Below, piece by piece: positions 1 through 7,888 of a stretch of 45,688 bases of DNA. Under the pieces are notes generated by a model. It was not told where the DNA came from. It did no database searches and saw only the letters and a program-made list of their open reading frames with translations. The stretch is from CAXXOK01 sp964497495. GTDB taxonomy: Bacteria; Bacillota; Clostridia; Christensenellales; Aristaeellaceae. Each line of letters opens with the position of its first letter. Within the stretch, counting starts at the first letter, position 1. The DNA is taken from positions 1-45,688 of the forward strand of contig CAZCCZ010000023.1 in NCBI GenBank assembly GCA_964497495.1. The letters run 5' to 3'. The position numbers were made by a program, and so were the translations under genes.

Positions 1-2
1 CC

Positions 3-167
3 AGCAACCTGCACCTGTGGTTCGGGTGGAACGAGAACTGGATCAAGATGCCGGTGGACATCCTGCTGTTCTTCCTGAGCTATTACGTGCAGCGGCGCTG
101 GGCTTTCGGCGGCGGCGCGGCCCGGGAGAACGGCGGGAGGAAAAACGGCCGCAAGCTGGAAGAATAA
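3..167 (+). CDS. GtrA family protein, C-terminal end (partial)
   Basis: Only the last 54 codons are present; the gene enters from the left edge and stops at the TAA at 165-167. The visible part has the typical last segment of GtrA-like flippases: a tryptophan-rich loop, the turn KMPVDILLFFLSYYVQRRW, and a short charged tail ending KLEE. GtrA proteins are small four-helix membrane proteins thought to flip polyprenyl-phosphate-linked sugars. A second, complete GtrA lies at 14131-14592, so the locus probably carries two lipid-linked sugar flippases. The call rests on a short stretch, so it is moderate. Confidence 0.6.
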   Translation, partial: SNLHLWFGWNENWIKMPVDILLFFLSYYVQRRWAFGGGAARENGGRKNGRKLEE

Positions 168-407
168 CGTTTAAACGGTTTGGAAGTGTATCCGAAATGT
201 TCGATCCGTATCCAAGCGCTATCGGACACGGTACGGACGCTGTCGCGCGAAGAGAACTGTATGGGACGCCCAATATGCGGCTAAAGCAGAGCGCTGCCTG
301 AAACACTCAGGCACACGAACAACGGTTGTAAAAGATGGAGGGGAAAAGACAATGGAGGGAAAAGAGACGTAAGCATTGATTTATTAAGGATTCTTTCCAT
401 CTGCCTC

Positions 408-1403
408 ATGATGATGTTTCACGTCGTTAGGAAGGGAATGTATCTGGCGACGACGGAGAAATACTTCCTTTTATCTACGTCCGTGAACTGGATTACGCTG
501 AATTTTTTCGAGTCGGTGGGGCGCATGTGCATCCCTCTGATCATCATGATCTCCGGCATGTTCATGCTGGATACGTCCAGACAATATTCGTATTCCAAGA
601 TTTTCTTGAAAATTCGCAGGCTCGTCCTCTGCATCCTCGTGTATTCATTACTGTACGACCTGTATCATATGCTGGCGGAACGAACCGACTGGCGTCAATT
701 CTGGAACGCGTTTTTTGCGGGCGGCAATTACCACCTAAATTTCCTGTTCAGCCTGACCGCTTTATATGTGGTTACCCCGCCTTTGAAGCAATGGCTGGAA
801 AAAGCGCAAAAGAAAGACCTGGGTTATGTGCTCCTGATCCTGATTATCAGGATGACCGTCCTGCCGACGATTCAATACTGTGTGGCAACCGACGGCGCGG
901 TATCCAGGATCCTATCGTATATCACGAAATTTCTGCCGGTACAAATGTGCGAATATCTTTTGTATTATCTGCTGGGGCATTATCTGACGAAGTACGCGCC
1001 TGTTGAGGGCAATATCCGAAGGTTGGGGCTGCTTTCGCTCATCCTTTTCCTTCTTGAGATCGCATTATCCGTCTTTATCCCACAAATCGGTTCCATCGGT
1101 TATTATGAGATGAACGCGCTGCTGATGTCCGGCTTCGTTTTTCTGGTCTTTTCGCGCAATGTTTCCCCAAAACGGTTCTCTCCCAAAAAGGCGACATGTA
1201 TCGCCGCCCTTTCCAAATGGTCGTTTTCAGCCTATTTAGTCCACGAGTTCTGTAACCTCCTGATTGTGGACCGCATATCCCCATGGATTGTTGCGTCTCC
1301 CATCGTCGCCGTTCCGGTTATCACGATCATCGTGGTCATCTGCAGTTTTGCCGTGGGCGGGATTTTAAATCAAATTCCGATCGTAAATAAGTACCTGACC
1401 TGA
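408..1403 (+). CDS. Acyltransferase-3 family membrane protein, N-terminus damaged by a one-base frameshift
   Basis: This is a membrane O-acyltransferase of the type that acetylates or otherwise acylates surface sugars. The 331 residues form about ten hydrophobic helices and end in a hydrophobic tail, as expected for acyltransferase-3 (OafA/WecH-like) proteins. The ATG at 408 has no ribosome site. Reading upstream in the same frame gives KRDVSIDLLRILSICL, the hallmark N-terminus of this family, but no start codon. A good start does exist at 352 (ATG, with GGAGG at 337-341), in the neighbouring frame, where it hits TAA after six codons. Adding one A to the A-run at 360-363 joins the two frames as MEGKRDVSIDLLR. 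So the true gene probably begins at 352 and is either frameshifted in the organism or carries a homopolymer assembly error. Confidence 0.8.
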   Translation: MMMFHVVRKGMYLATTEKYFLLSTSVNWITLNFFESVGRMCIPLIIMISGMFMLDTSRQYSYSKIFLKIRRLVLCILVYSLLYDLYHMLAERTDWRQFWNAFFAGGNYHLNFLFSLTALYVVTPPLKQWLEKAQKKDLGYVLLILIIRMTVLPTIQYCVATDGAVSRILSYITKFLPVQMCEYLLYYLLGHYLTKYAPVEGNIRRLGLLSLILFLLEIALSVFIPQIGSIGYYEMNALLMSGFVFLVFSRNVSPKRFSPKKATCIAALSKWSFSAYLVHEFCNLLIVDRISPWIVASPIVAVPVITIIVVICSFAVGGILNQIPIVNKYLT

Positions 1404-2078
1404 GTCGTACGTAATCAATGTGGCCTGCTAATCAGTTGTTCAGTATACTATCGGACAGATCGCCAAACAGGCCAGATACCGAAATGATCATTCGCTCCGA
1501 TAAACAGACAACGGAAATCGGTACCCCTCCTATCTGCAGGGCGGCGCTGCAATGAATGCAACCCGCCCTGAATGGGATTGAAAAAGAAGCATAAGAACGG
1601 AAATCATCTAAAATAAATCTTTATGTTTGATATATGAATTTTACATATAACATGATTGTATGGACCGGCATATGGTAAAGGATATGATTCTTATCTGTTA
1701 TGCGGGCCTTTGATGTGAAAATCCGCCGAAAGGATACGAACGACACGCCTTTGGCATACTCCTTTCGGAACCGCAGCCCGTATCCGGATGCAGAAGTATT
1801 ACGATTATGAGTTATATAGAAATAGATATGTGAGATTGCATTACTGAAGGGGGCATGTTAAAATAACACATTCGTAGTTTTTCTTGCTTTGCCTGCCGTC
1901 CCGATATTTTGCGCTGGGAAAAGGAGGAAAACCTTTTCGAAAGGGGAATACCTCTTACCGACCGTCTCCGTCAAGCGCGGGCGACCGTTTTTGACGATGG
2001 TGAGCGCGATATCGCGGACGTGCTTTACGCCGTTATGCATCAGGCAAAACAACCAATACATAATGGGGGGCAACTGTT
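1404..2078 (+). other. 675-base intergenic region with hairpins and a coding-like remnant
   Basis: No intact gene is convincing here. Two inverted repeats are visible: 1537-1544 with 1563-1570 (eight-base stem, no T-run after it) and 1726-1734 with 1760-1768 (nine-base stem, 25-base loop). An AT-rich patch at about 1605-1680 could hold a promoter for the glycosyltransferase genes, but I see no clear -35/-10 pair. From about 1900 to 2055 one + frame reads like protein (PDILRWEKEENLFERGIPL, then LTDRLRQARATVFDDGERD) but has no convincing start and runs on into the next gene's leader. It may be the tail of a decayed gene. Confidence 0.5.
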
Positions 2079-3092
2079 ATGGATGCGGATTCCGCCTTCG
2101 GCGGCGTGCAGGAAGCCGGCAAACAGGATAAGATCAGCGTCATCGTACCGGTATATAAGGTTGAAGATTACTTGGACGTCTGCGTCGGTTCCATCATCAG
2201 GCAGACGTACTCGAATCTTGAAATATTGCTCGTTGACGACGGCAGCCCGGACCGGTGCGGGCAGATGTGCGACCTGTGGGCGACGACGGACGCGCGCGTG
2301 AAGGTCATCCATAAGAAGAACGGCGGCCTGTCCAGCGCGCGAAACGAGGGGATCGACGCAGCGACCGGAGACTATATTCTTTTTGTGGACAGCGACGACT
2401 GGATCGATCCCATGATGGCTGAAATCCTTCACCATTTATGCGTCCGTCATCAGGCGCAGATCGCGGAATGCAGCTACCGAAACGTGTTTGCCAACAGAAT
2501 CCAGGAGGAGTCCGCCTGCAGCGGGCAGGTGATCGAGGTTTCGCCCGTGCAGGCGATCGAGGGAAATCTGGATTGGCGTTATTTTAAACCCGTGGCATGG
2601 AATAAACTGTACAGCCGCCGGACGATCGGCGATATCCGTTATCCCGTCGGAAAGCTTCACGAAGACGAGTTCACCACGCACAAATACTACCTGTCCGCGG
2701 GGAAGATTGTATTTATCGATATATCGCTGTATAATTACAACCGTAAGAGAGAAAACAGCATTACGACGTCTTTCAGACCCGCGAACATGGACAGTTGCGA
2801 AGCCTTCCGGGAAAAAATGCATTTGGTATGGGGGAGGCCCGACTTGCAAAGCATTGAACGGAAGATGAACAACTCTTATTGTTACGTCCTGTTCGAACGC
2901 CTTTCTCAGAGCCGGAAGGCGAAATGCACCGGGACGGAAATCGACAGGGCTGTGAAGAACGCGCTGCGGGACTATCCGCAAATCAGGAAGCACGGAATTG
3001 ACGAGATGTATATCCTGTGTTTCGATCTTTTAAAAACGGACGGCATCGGCGCCGCGGTAAGCCAATGGAATAGAATACGAGGGATAGAGTAA
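2079..3092 (+). CDS. Glycosyltransferase family 2
   Basis: A cytoplasmic GT-A fold glycosyltransferase of 337 residues, likely adding a sugar to a lipid-linked glycan from a nucleotide sugar. The N-terminus has the family signature ISVIVPVYKVEDYLDVCV at about residues 18-35, followed by LLVDDGS at about 51-57, NGGLSSARNEG in the 80s-90s and the metal-binding DSDDW at about residues 104-108. The last third is typical of capsule or EPS GT2 enzymes. The ATG at 2079 follows a G-rich site at 2065-2070. The next gene starts immediately after its stop, so the two are translated from one message. Donor and acceptor sugars cannot be told from sequence. Confidence 0.92.
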   Translation: MDADSAFGGVQEAGKQDKISVIVPVYKVEDYLDVCVGSIIRQTYSNLEILLVDDGSPDRCGQMCDLWATTDARVKVIHKKNGGLSSARNEGIDAATGDYILFVDSDDWIDPMMAEILHHLCVRHQAQIAECSYRNVFANRIQEESACSGQVIEVSPVQAIEGNLDWRYFKPVAWNKLYSRRTIGDIRYPVGKLHEDEFTTHKYYLSAGKIVFIDISLYNYNRKRENSITTSFRPANMDSCEAFREKMHLVWGRPDLQSIERKMNNSYCYVLFERLSQSRKAKCTGTEIDRAVKNALRDYPQIRKHGIDEMYILCFDLLKTDGIGAAVSQWNRIRGIE

Positions 3093-6071
3093 ATGAGCGC
3101 AGAGAGGAACCGCCCCAAAGTCAGCGTTATCATACCGGTTTACAACGCGGCCGCCTATTTGGGATATTGCCTCAATTCCGTATTAAGCCAGACCTGGACG
3201 GACTTTGAAGCCGTCGTCGTCAACGACGGAAGCACGGATCAGTCGCTGGAGATTTGCGAACGCTTTGAGCAGAACGATTCCCGTTTTCGGATTATTTCGA
3301 TCCCGAACGGAGGCGTCAGCAACGCCAGAAACACGGCCGTCGCCGCTGCCGGTGGCGAATACTTCGTTTTTCTGGACAGCGACGATTACCTTGCGCTCGA
3401 CGCGCTGGAACGTATGATCCAGGCGGAGGAAGTGCACCATACCGGGCTGGTCGTCGGAGACGTGCAAACGGTGGATTTGAGCCGCGGCGAGGTTTTACCG
3501 ACGCGGCTAAGCGCGGATTATACGGGGGAGAAATCGCTTTTTTCCAAAGAAGAATTCAGATCGTGCCGGATGGAACTGATCTGGCATACGAGTATGATGG
3601 AGGGGCTGTACGGAAAACTGTACAGCGCAAAAATCTGGCGGAAATCAGGAACGCTGTGCCCGCCGGACATGACGCTGGGCGAGGACTTCGTTGCGAACAT
3701 GAATTATTACCGGGCTTGCGACGGCGTCGTTTTCCTGAAACGGCCGACTTATTATTACAACTGCATCGCCACGTCCGATTCGATCACGCATAAATTCCGC
3801 CCGGACCTGTTTGATATAAAAATGTCGCTGATGGAGGAACTGCAGGCGCATCTGGGCGGGCTGGAGCATATGTGCCCGTACGAAAGGCGCTGCTATTGCG
3901 AATACGTCGCCTCGACGGGGCTCGTGTGCATCGAAAAGATACGCGCTGAAAACGTGCGCCTGACGGAAGACGAGAAATTCATCATCCTGTCCAACATTTT
4001 GAATCATCCGCGTTTCCGGCAGTGCATGGGCGAAGCGAAATACTTCGACGGTCGTTTCTATCCGCTTCTACCGCTGATTCAGGCCGGGAACGTGAAAGGG
4101 TTGCTGGGCATTCCCCTGCCCGAAGAAGCCGTGCCGAAGGACACCCAGAAGGCTTCGCAGGCGTCCGCTTCCGATACGCCGCAGGGCAGGCGGCACTTCC
4201 TCAACCGAGTGATCGGCAAGGCGGCCAGAACGGCCGCCGGCATGTGCGGCAACCGTCCGCTGGCGGGCAAACTGTTGCGCTTCGACGAAAGTCTGCGCGC
4301 CGTAGGCATCAAAATCACCCTGCGTCAGCACAGCCGGAAAGCGCGCAGAAAGAACGACGCCATAAACGACCAGCGCGCGATGCTCCAATCGGTCCTGGAC
4401 GAGCGGCAGGCCGGCGTGCTGTCCCGCCTGGAAGCCGTCCGGGAGGACATACAGGGCAGCCTGTGGGTGATTAAGGAACGGCAAAGCGTGCTGGCAAGAA
4501 CGGAGAATCTGGCAAAACTGGAAAAAACGCTGGACGAACTGCAAATCATACAGCAAGGGGAACGGGAGCAAATCGAAGCCGTTCAGGAAGAACGGGACCA
4601 GATACAAGCCTCGCTGACGGAAGCCCGGAAGCAACAGAAAAGGCTGATAGACGCGCAGACGGAGGAACTGAAGGCCCTCCAGCTTTTCATGCGGGAACTC
4701 GAGACGATACAGCAGGAGAATCTGGAACAAAGCAGGCATACGCTGCAAGAAGCCAAGGACCACCAGATCATGATCGCCCAAAAACAAACGGACGACGTAA
4801 AGGCGCTGCAGCGTTACATCGAAGAACTGCAGGACATGCACAAAGAGGCGCGCGCACAACAGGAAAACCGAAACGAAGCGCTGCAAGGCTGCTCCAAGGA
4901 GATTCAGAGATCTCTGGAAAACATGCAGGAAGTGTTGCATAGCAATAGGAGCATGGTCGAAGCGTCCACCCAAAGCGTTCTGGAAAACGTGCGAGCGGCG
5001 CTACAGAGCAACAAGAGTCTGGTCGAAGCGTCCACCCAAGACGTCAAAGATCAGATCTATCTGGGCGAAAGCCGCATCACGGCGAAATTCCAGCGCGACA
5101 GGGTCAACGGGCTTCGCCAGCAGAAGAAGATATTGCTGATCAGCACGGCGGAGCACGCGAATATCGGCGACGCCGCCATTACGCTCGCCGACCAGTATCT
5201 GCTGCGTCAGCAATACCCGGACTACTTCCAAATGGAGTTCTCCACCTACGAAATGGACAGGCAGTATTCCTTCCTGCAGGCGATCATGAACCCCGAGGAT
5301 ATCCTGTTTATTCATGGCGGGGGCAACCTGGGAAGCCTATACCGCGAGGAGGAGGACCTGCACCGAAGGATCGTCACGGATTTCCCGAACCACCCCGTCG
5401 TGATCCTCCCGCAGACCATCTTCTTCTCGGACGACGAACACGGGCGCCGGGAACTGGCGTTGTCGGAAAGCGTATACAACCGGCATCCTAATTTGACGAT
5501 CTTCACCCGTGGCCGGGAGAGCCACGCCTTCGCGTCGGAACATTTTCCGAACGCCCGTGTGTTCCTGATGCCGGATACCTCGCTGATCCTGCGAAGGAAT
5601 TATACGTTTGAACGCGACGGCGTGCTACTTTGCCTGCGCGACGACGGGGAGGGCATATTCGACGAAGCGCAGACGTCGTGGATTCAAACCATGATATCCG
5701 AAACAGGCAGTCCGGTGGACAAGGTTAGCAATATCGCAGAGGAGGACATCCCGCGGGAGATGCGCGCCGAAGTCGTCAACGGCCAGTTGAAGCGCTTCGC
5801 CCGCCACCGCGCCGTGGTGACCGACCGGCTGCACGGCGTGCTTTTCGCCGTTATCACGAATACGCCCTGCGTCGCTCTGGACATCGGAAACCAGAAGATC
5901 CGCGAGTTCGTCGAAACGTTCCTGCAGGACAGCAACGCCGTATTCTTCATCGGCAACGATCTGGACAAACTTCCGGAAGCGGTCCGCAAGGCGCTCAGCG
6001 TGGAGGAACCGGCGTTTCCCATTCTGAGCCGTCGGCCGCTTGAAAGCATCAGGCATATGGCGGGGGAATAA
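3093..6071 (+). CDS. Three-part protein: GT2 glycosyltransferase, long coiled coil, polysaccharide pyruvyltransferase-like domain
   Basis: This 992-residue protein joins two glycan enzymes. Residues about 8-280 are a GT2 domain (VSVIIPVYNAAAYLGYCL at the start, VVVNDGS, then DSDDY near residue 95). Residues about 340-400 are a basic, low-homology linker. Residues about 435-665 are almost pure E/Q/R/K/L heptads, a long coiled coil, with an internal direct repeat (VEASTQ units at about 4954-4975 and 5020-5041). Residues about 672-990 match the polysaccharide pyruvyltransferase (ExoV/WcaK-like) family: KILLISTAEHANIGDAAI, then ILFIHGGGNLGSLY, VILPQTIFF and a C-terminal RLHGVLFAV. The start ATG abuts the previous stop. 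The pyruvyltransferase part could add a pyruvate ketal to the sugar added by the first domain, with the coiled coil setting distance or driving oligomers; that role is inferred. Confidence 0.85.
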   Translation: MSAERNRPKVSVIIPVYNAAAYLGYCLNSVLSQTWTDFEAVVVNDGSTDQSLEICERFEQNDSRFRIISIPNGGVSNARNTAVAAAGGEYFVFLDSDDYLALDALERMIQAEEVHHTGLVVGDVQTVDLSRGEVLPTRLSADYTGEKSLFSKEEFRSCRMELIWHTSMMEGLYGKLYSAKIWRKSGTLCPPDMTLGEDFVANMNYYRACDGVVFLKRPTYYYNCIATSDSITHKFRPDLFDIKMSLMEELQAHLGGLEHMCPYERRCYCEYVASTGLVCIEKIRAENVRLTEDEKFIILSNILNHPRFRQCMGEAKYFDGRFYPLLPLIQAGNVKGLLGIPLPEEAVPKDTQKASQASASDTPQGRRHFLNRVIGKAARTAAGMCGNRPLAGKLLRFDESLRAVGIKITLRQHSRKARRKNDAINDQRAMLQSVLDERQAGVLSRLEAVREDIQGSLWVIKERQSVLARTENLAKLEKTLDELQIIQQGEREQIEAVQEERDQIQASLTEARKQQKRLIDAQTEELKALQLFMRELETIQQENLEQSRHTLQEAKDHQIMIAQKQTDDVKALQRYIEELQDMHKEARAQQENRNEALQGCSKEIQRSLENMQEVLHSNRSMVEASTQSVLENVRAALQSNKSLVEASTQDVKDQIYLGESRITAKFQRDRVNGLRQQKKILLISTAEHANIGDAAITLADQYLLRQQYPDYFQMEFSTYEMDRQYSFLQAIMNPEDILFIHGGGNLGSLYREEEDLHRRIVTDFPNHPVVILPQTIFFSDDEHGRRELALSESVYNRHPNLTIFTRGRESHAFASEHFPNARVFLMPDTSLILRRNYTFERDGVLLCLRDDGEGIFDEAQTSWIQTMISETGSPVDKVSNIAEEDIPREMRAEVVNGQLKRFARHRAVVTDRLHGVLFAVITNTPCVALDIGNQKIREFVETFLQDSNAVFFIGNDLDKLPEAVRKALSVEEPAFPILSRRPLESIRHMAGE

Positions 6072-6111
6072 TTAGCCGTAGGAACCGGCCGTTCGACGAA
6101 GGGCGGGGCGT

Positions 6112-7692
6112 GTGTTGCACAAGATAAACGGTACGATAGGGAAACGCGCGGTAGCCATGACCCTGGCGCTACTTCTGCTGGCAGGGTCGTATATCTATGT
6201 TTGCCTGCAAAAGCAGGATTTCCACACCGACGAGTACTATACCTATCAGCTGGCGAACAGCACGCTCGGCCCCTGGTGGGTAGTCCCGCAGGACGAATGG
6301 TTTTCCCCGGATTATCTGCAACAACAGATGGCGGTGCAGGAAGGGCATCAGTTCGACTATGCATCCGTGATCTACCATGAAAGGTATGATTTTCACCCGT
6401 TCTTATATACGGCGCTCATTCACACCGTATGTTCATTTTTCCCGGGACAGTTCAACAGTTGGTTCGGGCTAGGCGTGAATATCGCTTTCGCGTTGCTGTG
6501 CGTCTGGTTTCTGTACCTGTGCATGAAACGCCTGACGGGCGGTTTTTGGATACCGCTTCTCTCCAGCCTTTTTTTCGGCGTTTCTTACGGGATGGTCAAC
6601 GAAGTCGTGTTTACCAGAATGTATGTGATCGCCATGTTCCTTGTAACGCTGACGGTCTGGCTGCATTTGAAGTGTTTTGATGATCCCGACCATCCCGGTT
6701 TTTACATCGGGTTGGGAATCACCAGCTTTGCCGGGGCGCTGACGCATTATTTTTACGTGATCGTCCTCGTTTGCGTATGCACTGTGTATTTTATCATCCT
6801 GCTGTCCCGCCGCAAGGTGCGTTCGGCCCTGCTGTACGCGTTCACGGAGGCCGCCGCGGCGCTTGCGGCAATCGCCGTATTCCCGACCATGATCAGTCAG
6901 ATTTTTAACGGAGCAAATGAGTATAATACGGTTTCGCAATACAGCTATCTGTATCGGATAGGGACTTTCCTTAAAATCGTCAACCACGGTGTGTTTGGCG
7001 GACTCATGTGGGTTTTGCTTGCACTCATTATCATAACAGTTGTCCTATATAAACGATACCACCTAATCCGTAAGGAGTATATCGGCTGGCTTGAAAAACT
7101 GTTTATGCTTGCCATTCCTTGCATCGTCTATGTTATGACTATCGCTCAGTCTGCACCTTACCTTACGGATCGTTATATTTCGACTGTTTACCCGCTGTTT
7201 TTACTGATTGCTGTTTGGATGCTGTACGTTACATTCAAGGTGGTGCGAAGAAAACAGATCGTTGTTGCGGCCTTTGTCATTGCCGCGGCGGTCTCTATTA
7301 CTGGCATGTACAGCCAACAACCCATTACTAATCTATATACAGACCGAGCCTCAATCAACCAGTTGCAGGAGAAAAGGGAAGACAGGAATGCGCTCATTTT
7401 CATTGCAGATAATTGCACCTGGACGATCCCAAGCGCTTTATCTGAACTGAAGGATTATCGTTTATTGCTGGTTATGCCTTATTCTGAGATTCCAGGGGGA
7501 CAGTTGGACGAACTACTTAACGATGAACAAGCAATGAATATTTACATGTACACATGGGATGTCAACGCAGACGACCTTACACGGTACCAGGATCAAATAA
7601 CGTTATTATTAAAGAAGAATAATCCAGAAATGAGATTGGAGTACCTATGGGATGCGCCTTACTCTCAAGTTTTTCAATGCGTATCAGATTAG
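6112..7692 (+). CDS. GT39-like polytopic membrane glycosyltransferase
   Basis: A 526-residue membrane protein with an N-terminal helix, about ten more hydrophobic segments and a soluble C-terminal part. The first outside loop carries FHTDEYYTYQLAN, the acidic D-E motif typical of GT-C enzymes (ArnT/PMT-like) that use polyprenyl-phosphate sugars. It would transfer a lipid-linked sugar to a glycan or protein on the outer face of the membrane. The start is the GTG at 6112 behind a G-rich site; an ATG at 6157 is a weaker alternative because it cuts into the first helix. Base composition changes inside the gene: the first half is GC-rich like its upstream neighbours, and from about 6900 it becomes AT-richer, which suggests a recombination joint. 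Confidence 0.78.
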   Translation: MLHKINGTIGKRAVAMTLALLLLAGSYIYVCLQKQDFHTDEYYTYQLANSTLGPWWVVPQDEWFSPDYLQQQMAVQEGHQFDYASVIYHERYDFHPFLYTALIHTVCSFFPGQFNSWFGLGVNIAFALLCVWFLYLCMKRLTGGFWIPLLSSLFFGVSYGMVNEVVFTRMYVIAMFLVTLTVWLHLKCFDDPDHPGFYIGLGITSFAGALTHYFYVIVLVCVCTVYFIILLSRRKVRSALLYAFTEAAAALAAIAVFPTMISQIFNGANEYNTVSQYSYLYRIGTFLKIVNHGVFGGLMWVLLALIIITVVLYKRYHLIRKEYIGWLEKLFMLAIPCIVYVMTIAQSAPYLTDRYISTVYPLFLLIAVWMLYVTFKVVRRKQIVVAAFVIAAAVSITGMYSQQPITNLYTDRASINQLQEKREDRNALIFIADNCTWTIPSALSELKDYRLLLVMPYSEIPGGQLDELLNDEQAMNIYMYTWDVNADDLTRYQDQITLLLKKNNPEMRLEYLWDAPYSQVFQCVSD

Positions 7693-7888
7693 GGACTAAG
7701 CTGTTTTTCGCTGGGTTCAGGGCGATATAATTCCTGTTTTGCTCGTTCCTTTTTGGAGAAAATGACAATCACCCAAATCGCCGGTTGCATTCATGAACCA
7801 GCATCGTTTCATTATCTATTTATGAAGGATTAGCATGGATCATAGTGAAAAGTATAGATGACGTTTTTGTTTAATAGGAGGCACTGAA

